Below are positions 6,260 through 8,452 of a DNA stretch of 8,452 nucleotides, piece after piece. Position 1 is the first letter of the stretch. Each line of letters opens with the position of its first letter. Source of the stretch: F1-20-MAGs119 sp040401695 (GTDB lineage Bacteria; Actinomycetota; Acidimicrobiia; Acidimicrobiales; Ilumatobacteraceae); NCBI GenBank assembly GCA_040401695.1, contig JBBANY010000090.1:1-8452 (forward strand), given 5' to 3'. Position numbers and translations under genes: made by a program. The notes under the pieces were generated by a model. It was not told where the DNA came from. It did no database searches and worked only from the letters and a program-made list of their open reading frames with translations.

Positions 6260-6865
6260 CTAAATGCCGAGATCCGCGGCCAGTTCGGCGACGGTGAAGG
6301 GCGCCAGTTCGGCGACCTCGAGGTAGTTCGGGTGGGTGCAGAGCAGCTGCACGGGCCCCTCTCCAAAGGCCGCCAGGTCGTCGGGGCCGAACTCGAAGCG
6401 GATGTAGTGGACGGCAGCCGTCACGTTTTCACGCGTCAGCGTGGCGTCGTGCTGTTCGTCGGTGACCGGGGCGACTTCCCGGCCGTTGGCCAGCCGGATC
6501 CGGAACGAACGCTCGATGCCGACCAACTTGGGCAGCCACTCGCGCATTGCTGCATCCGAGGTGAGCTCGATGAAGATCGTCGCGCACAGTTGACCGGGCT
6601 CGGGGATGAGCGGGTTGTAGGCGCGCAGTTCGTCGAGCACTCCCTCCTCGGAGATCACGCTTTCGGCGCGCAGCATCTCCTGGATCTGGTACCACATCGT
6701 GTCGCGGCTCTCGAACATCACCGTGACGACGGTGCCGAGTTCGATACGACGGCGGCGCTTGGTCTCGATCGTCGCGGCCTTCTTCTCTGCACGCACCTTT
6801 TCGTAGGCACGCAGGTCGAGGATGTCGTCGACGGTCAGTTTGCGGGAAACGGTTGTGGGGGGCAC
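6260..6865 (-). CDS. DUF3501 family protein, 201 aa
   Basis: The start is the GTG at 6865-6863, five bases after a strong AGAAAGGAAG ribosome-binding site; the upstream TTG at 6901 would place the RBS inside the gene. The product opens PPTTVSRKLTVDDILDLRAY and carries features I associate with DUF3501: a basic segment (RAEKKAATIETKRRRRIELG, 25-44), DTMWYQIQEMLRAE (55-68), the NPLIPEPGQLCATIFIE strand region (84-100), AVHYIRFEF (151-159) and CTHPNYLE (176-183). It has no transmembrane segment or signal peptide and is probably cytosolic. Two isolated cysteines (C94, C176) do not form a recognisable metal motif. DUF3501 genes are commonly found beside rubrerythrin and GlpC-like Fe-S genes, as here, which suggests a shared redox or peroxide-related task; the biochemical role is not established. 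It follows the Fe-S gene by 32 nt. Confidence 0.85.
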   Translation of the reverse strand: MPPTTVSRKLTVDDILDLRAYEKVRAEKKAATIETKRRRRIELGTVVTVMFESRDTMWYQIQEMLRAESVISEEGVLDELRAYNPLIPEPGQLCATIFIELTSDAAMREWLPKLVGIERSFRIRLANGREVAPVTDEQHDATLTRENVTAAVHYIRFEFGPDDLAAFGEGPVQLLCTHPNYLEVAELAPFTVAELAADLGI

Positions 6866-6870
6866 TTCGT

Positions 6871-6880
6871 CTTCCTTTCT
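6871..6880 (-). promoter_or_regulatory. Strong ribosome-binding site of the DUF3501 gene
   Basis: The minus strand reads AGAAAGGAAG, ending five bases before the GTG at 6865. It is one of the clearest Shine-Dalgarno sequences in the window and decides the start in favour of the GTG over the upstream TTG at 6901. Confidence 0.65.
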
Positions 6881-6897
6881 TTGTTGGTTGTGTTGCG

Positions 6898-8205
6898 TCA
6901 ATTCTCTTCGGGGATGCCGTACGCACGCGCAAGCAACTGCAGAGGGTGGCTCGGAGCCTTGCCCGTCTGTTCGTTGATCGCGGTGTTGGCGAGGTGACAG
7001 TCGCCCGCCACTTCGTCGCCATCTGCTGCGGTGATTTCATCGGCGAGCTTCTTCGCGATCGGCATCGACAGGTCGGCGTTCTCCGCGCGCAGACCCCACA
7101 TGCCGTCGATACCCGAGCACGTTTGGACGAGCTTGATCTTCGCGCCTGTCAACTTGAGAAGGTCACGACTCTTCAGGCCGATGTTCTGCGCGCGAAGGTG
7201 GCACGGTGCGTGGTAGGTGATCTTTTCGGGCACTTCACCCGGGAACTCGGTGACGAGTTCGGTGTCGTCGGCCTTGTGGAGGCGCATCAGGTACTCGGCT
7301 GCGTCGTAGGTGTTGGCAGCGACGAGTTCGGCGTCGGCGCCACCGATGTAGTCGACATAATCCTTCTTCAGGATGTAGCCGCACGTCGGCTGGGGCACGA
7401 CGATGTCGTTGCCCTGGCGCACCGACGCGGCGAGCGCCGTGACGTTGTCTGCCGCGACCTTCTTGAACTTCTCGACGTCACCGCTGTGCAGGTAGGGCGC
7501 GCCGCAGCAGGATGCACCCTCTGCGAGCGAGCACTCGACACCGTTCTTCTCGTAGACCTTCACGAGGTCCTTGCCGATCCCCGGCTCTCGGTACTCGACG
7601 AGACACGTCGGGAAGACCGCAACGCGGCCCTGACGCTTGGCAATGACCGGCTTCACGCGCTTCTTGAACCAAGTCGAGAAACGCACCTTGGCAAAGGGCG
7701 GAAGGAGGCGCTTGCTGGAAACACCCGCGGTCTTTTCGACGACCTTTCGGATCGCCGAGCCGGCAGGGGCATTGAGAACCTTGTTCGCCACGGGCGAGAT
7801 GGTCGTGGCGACCATGCCGAGAGCATCGGTGTGGCCCATGAACGTGGTGGTGAGACGCTTGCGCACCGGCACCTGCTTGGTTGCCTGGCGCATCGCATCG
7901 ACGCGCAACATGAGGCGCGGGAAGTCGAGCGCCCATTCGTGCTGGCCCGGAATGTAGGGGCAGTTGATGTAGCAGAGCTTGCACTGGAAGCACTCGTCGA
8001 CGACCTGGTCCTGCTCGGCGATCGTCAACTTTCCTGCGTCCTGGTCATCGTGCTGGTCGACGAACTTGAAAAGTGTCGGGAACGACGTGCAGTACTTGAA
8101 GCACAGACGGCACCCGTGACACAGGTCGTACACGCGGGTGAGTTCGGCCCGAACGTCGGCCTCATCGAGGTATTTCGGATGGTTCGGGTCGTAAGTGATC
8201 GTCAT
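6898..8205 (-). CDS. Fe-S oxidoreductase with two [4Fe-4S] motifs and two CCG domains (GlpC/heterodisulfide reductase-like)
   Basis: This 435-residue soluble protein has two ferredoxin-type motifs at the N-terminus: CHGCRLCFKYC (C29, C32, C35, C39) and CFQCKLCYINC (C72, C75, C78, C82). A linker (about 95-190) leads to two CCG domains. In the first, FPTCLVEY (C201), SCCGAPYLHSGD (C233, C234) and PTCGYIL (C275); in the second, HAPCHLRAQ (C335), TCSGIDGMWG (C363) and GDCHLANTAI (C403). The second has CSG in place of CCG, and neither shows a full terminal CxxC. GlpC and HdrB/D relatives pass electrons between a flavoprotein and quinone or thiols; no flavin or membrane domain is visible here, so a partner is needed. 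The ATG at 8205 follows a purine-rich GAAGAGAAGAAG stretch. It lies between rubrerythrin and DUF3501 genes and probably acts with them in electron transfer; its donor and acceptor are unknown. Confidence 0.9.
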   Translation of the reverse strand: MTITYDPNHPKYLDEADVRAELTRVYDLCHGCRLCFKYCTSFPTLFKFVDQHDDQDAGKLTIAEQDQVVDECFQCKLCYINCPYIPGQHEWALDFPRLMLRVDAMRQATKQVPVRKRLTTTFMGHTDALGMVATTISPVANKVLNAPAGSAIRKVVEKTAGVSSKRLLPPFAKVRFSTWFKKRVKPVIAKRQGRVAVFPTCLVEYREPGIGKDLVKVYEKNGVECSLAEGASCCGAPYLHSGDVEKFKKVAADNVTALAASVRQGNDIVVPQPTCGYILKKDYVDYIGGADAELVAANTYDAAEYLMRLHKADDTELVTEFPGEVPEKITYHAPCHLRAQNIGLKSRDLLKLTGAKIKLVQTCSGIDGMWGLRAENADLSMPIAKKLADEITAADGDEVAGDCHLANTAINEQTGKAPSHPLQLLARAYGIPEEN

Positions 8206-8263
8206 GTGCTTCTTCTCTTCGTCGTCTGCGTGGTGTGGGTCTTCGTTGGATGGCCGCGACGTT

Positions 8264-8292
8264 GCGGGGCGCCGGCTTCACCGACGCCCCGC
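8264..8292 (-). repeat. 12-bp GC-rich hairpin between the rubrerythrin and Fe-S genes
   Basis: On the minus strand GCGGGGCGTCGG (8292-8281) and CCGGCGCCCCGC (8275-8264) pair over 12 positions with one G-U, around the loop TGAAG. No T-run follows, so it is not a classical intrinsic terminator; it could stabilise the 3' end of the rubrerythrin message or pause transcription. It occupies much of the 107-base gap (8206-8312), the longest gene-free stretch in the window. I see no convincing promoter in the rest of that gap. Confidence 0.6.
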
Positions 8293-8299
8293 GATGTCG

Positions 8300-8315
8300 T
8301 GATCGTTTCCGATCA
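8300..8315 (-). repeat. Short hairpin with GAAA tetraloop at the rubrerythrin stop codon
   Basis: The minus strand reads TGATCG-GAAA-CGATCA: a perfect 6-bp stem closed by a GNRA-type GAAA tetraloop, starting at the rubrerythrin TGA stop itself. It is 7 nt before the 12-bp hairpin, so the two form a tandem structure in the transcript. Confidence 0.5.
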
Positions 8316-8452
8316 GAGGGAGTTGAGGCCCTCTTGGAAGCGGCCAGCGTGGCTCTTCTCGGCGCGGGCAAGCGTCTCGAACCAGTCGGCGATTTCTGCA
8401 AAGCCTTCGTCGCGTGCGGTCTTGGCGAAGCCCGGGTACATCTGGGTGTACT
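8313..8452 (-). CDS. Rubrerythrin-family protein, C-terminal 45 residues (N-terminus outside the window)
   Basis: The frame enters at the window edge and ends at the TGA 8315-8313. The 45 residues run from YTQMYPGFAKTARDEGF through ADWFETLARAEKSHAGRF to GLNSL. This is the last helix pair of a rubrerythrin ferritin-like domain: FAKxAREEGFxEIAxWFExLAxAEKxHAxRF, in which the Glu and His of AEKSHA belong to the di-iron ligand set. Rubrerythrins reduce hydrogen peroxide using electrons from rubredoxin-like or other donors. There is no rubredoxin domain after the ferritin-like domain, so this is the short form or one with an N-terminal rubredoxin. The open frame on the same strand at 8162-8401 is a shadow. 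It is the first gene of the redox cassette seen here, 107 nt upstream of the Fe-S gene. Confidence 0.85.
   Translation of the reverse strand, partial: YTQMYPGFAKTARDEGFAEIADWFETLARAEKSHAGRFQEGLNSL

Noticed and set aside
6866..6901. TTG start at 6901 for the DUF3501 gene
   Set aside because: The strong AGAAAGGAAG site at 6880-6871 sits correctly for the GTG at 6865, and the extra 12 residues would contain it.
8162..8401. 79-residue minus-strand open frame
   Set aside because: It spans the rubrerythrin end and the intergenic hairpins in a different frame; the rubrerythrin frame matches the family while this one is Arg-rich without motifs.

Overview
The window is a GC-rich bacterial chromosome segment whose twelve recognisable genes all lie on the minus strand, so transcription runs from high to low coordinates. 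A WhiB regulator (a family essentially confined to Actinobacteria and their phages) and a PimB-type mannosyltransferase of phosphatidylinositol mannoside synthesis point to an actinobacterium. The overall mix (rubrerythrin, QueG, GTG starts, no mycobacterial-type neighbours) would fit Acidimicrobiia, but that placement is inference. Long open frames on the plus strand (for example 1496-3361 and 4659-6221) are antisense shadows caused by high third-position GC.

Region A (8452-6260) is a redox cassette: the C-terminal end of a rubrerythrin, a soluble protein with two [4Fe-4S] ferredoxin motifs and two CCG domains (GlpC/heterodisulfide-reductase type), and a DUF3501 protein. Two adjacent RNA hairpins lie between the rubrerythrin and the Fe-S gene. 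I know this trio as a recurrent gene set of unproven function, and it is the best candidate here for an under-described system.

Region B (6259-5880) has a non-coding stretch of about 90 bases holding a weak promoter-like pair, a weak terminator-like hairpin and an inverted repeat at the ribosome-binding site, followed by a short whiB-family gene.

Region C (5831-3648) carries trpD (tryptophan synthesis), a ThrB-like GHMP kinase (threonine synthesis) and a 66-residue cysteine-rich protein.

Region D (3658-1) carries queG (last step of queuosine synthesis), pimB, a four-helix membrane protein, an SRPBCC lipid-binding-fold protein and the start of an ROK-family sugar kinase. Spacing is tight: the Cys-rich gene overlaps queG by 11 nt, queG and pimB are 12 nt apart, pimB and the membrane protein overlap as ATGA, and the rest are 25-37 nt apart. 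From trpD to the ROK gene no gap exceeds 37 nt, so one long transcript is plausible. The pimB, SRPBCC and ROK genes suggest a cell-envelope glycolipid and sugar-phosphate theme.

No tRNA, rRNA, CRISPR, insertion sequence or phage gene was seen. No gene-free stretch reaches 300 bases; the longest is 107 bases, at 8206-8312.
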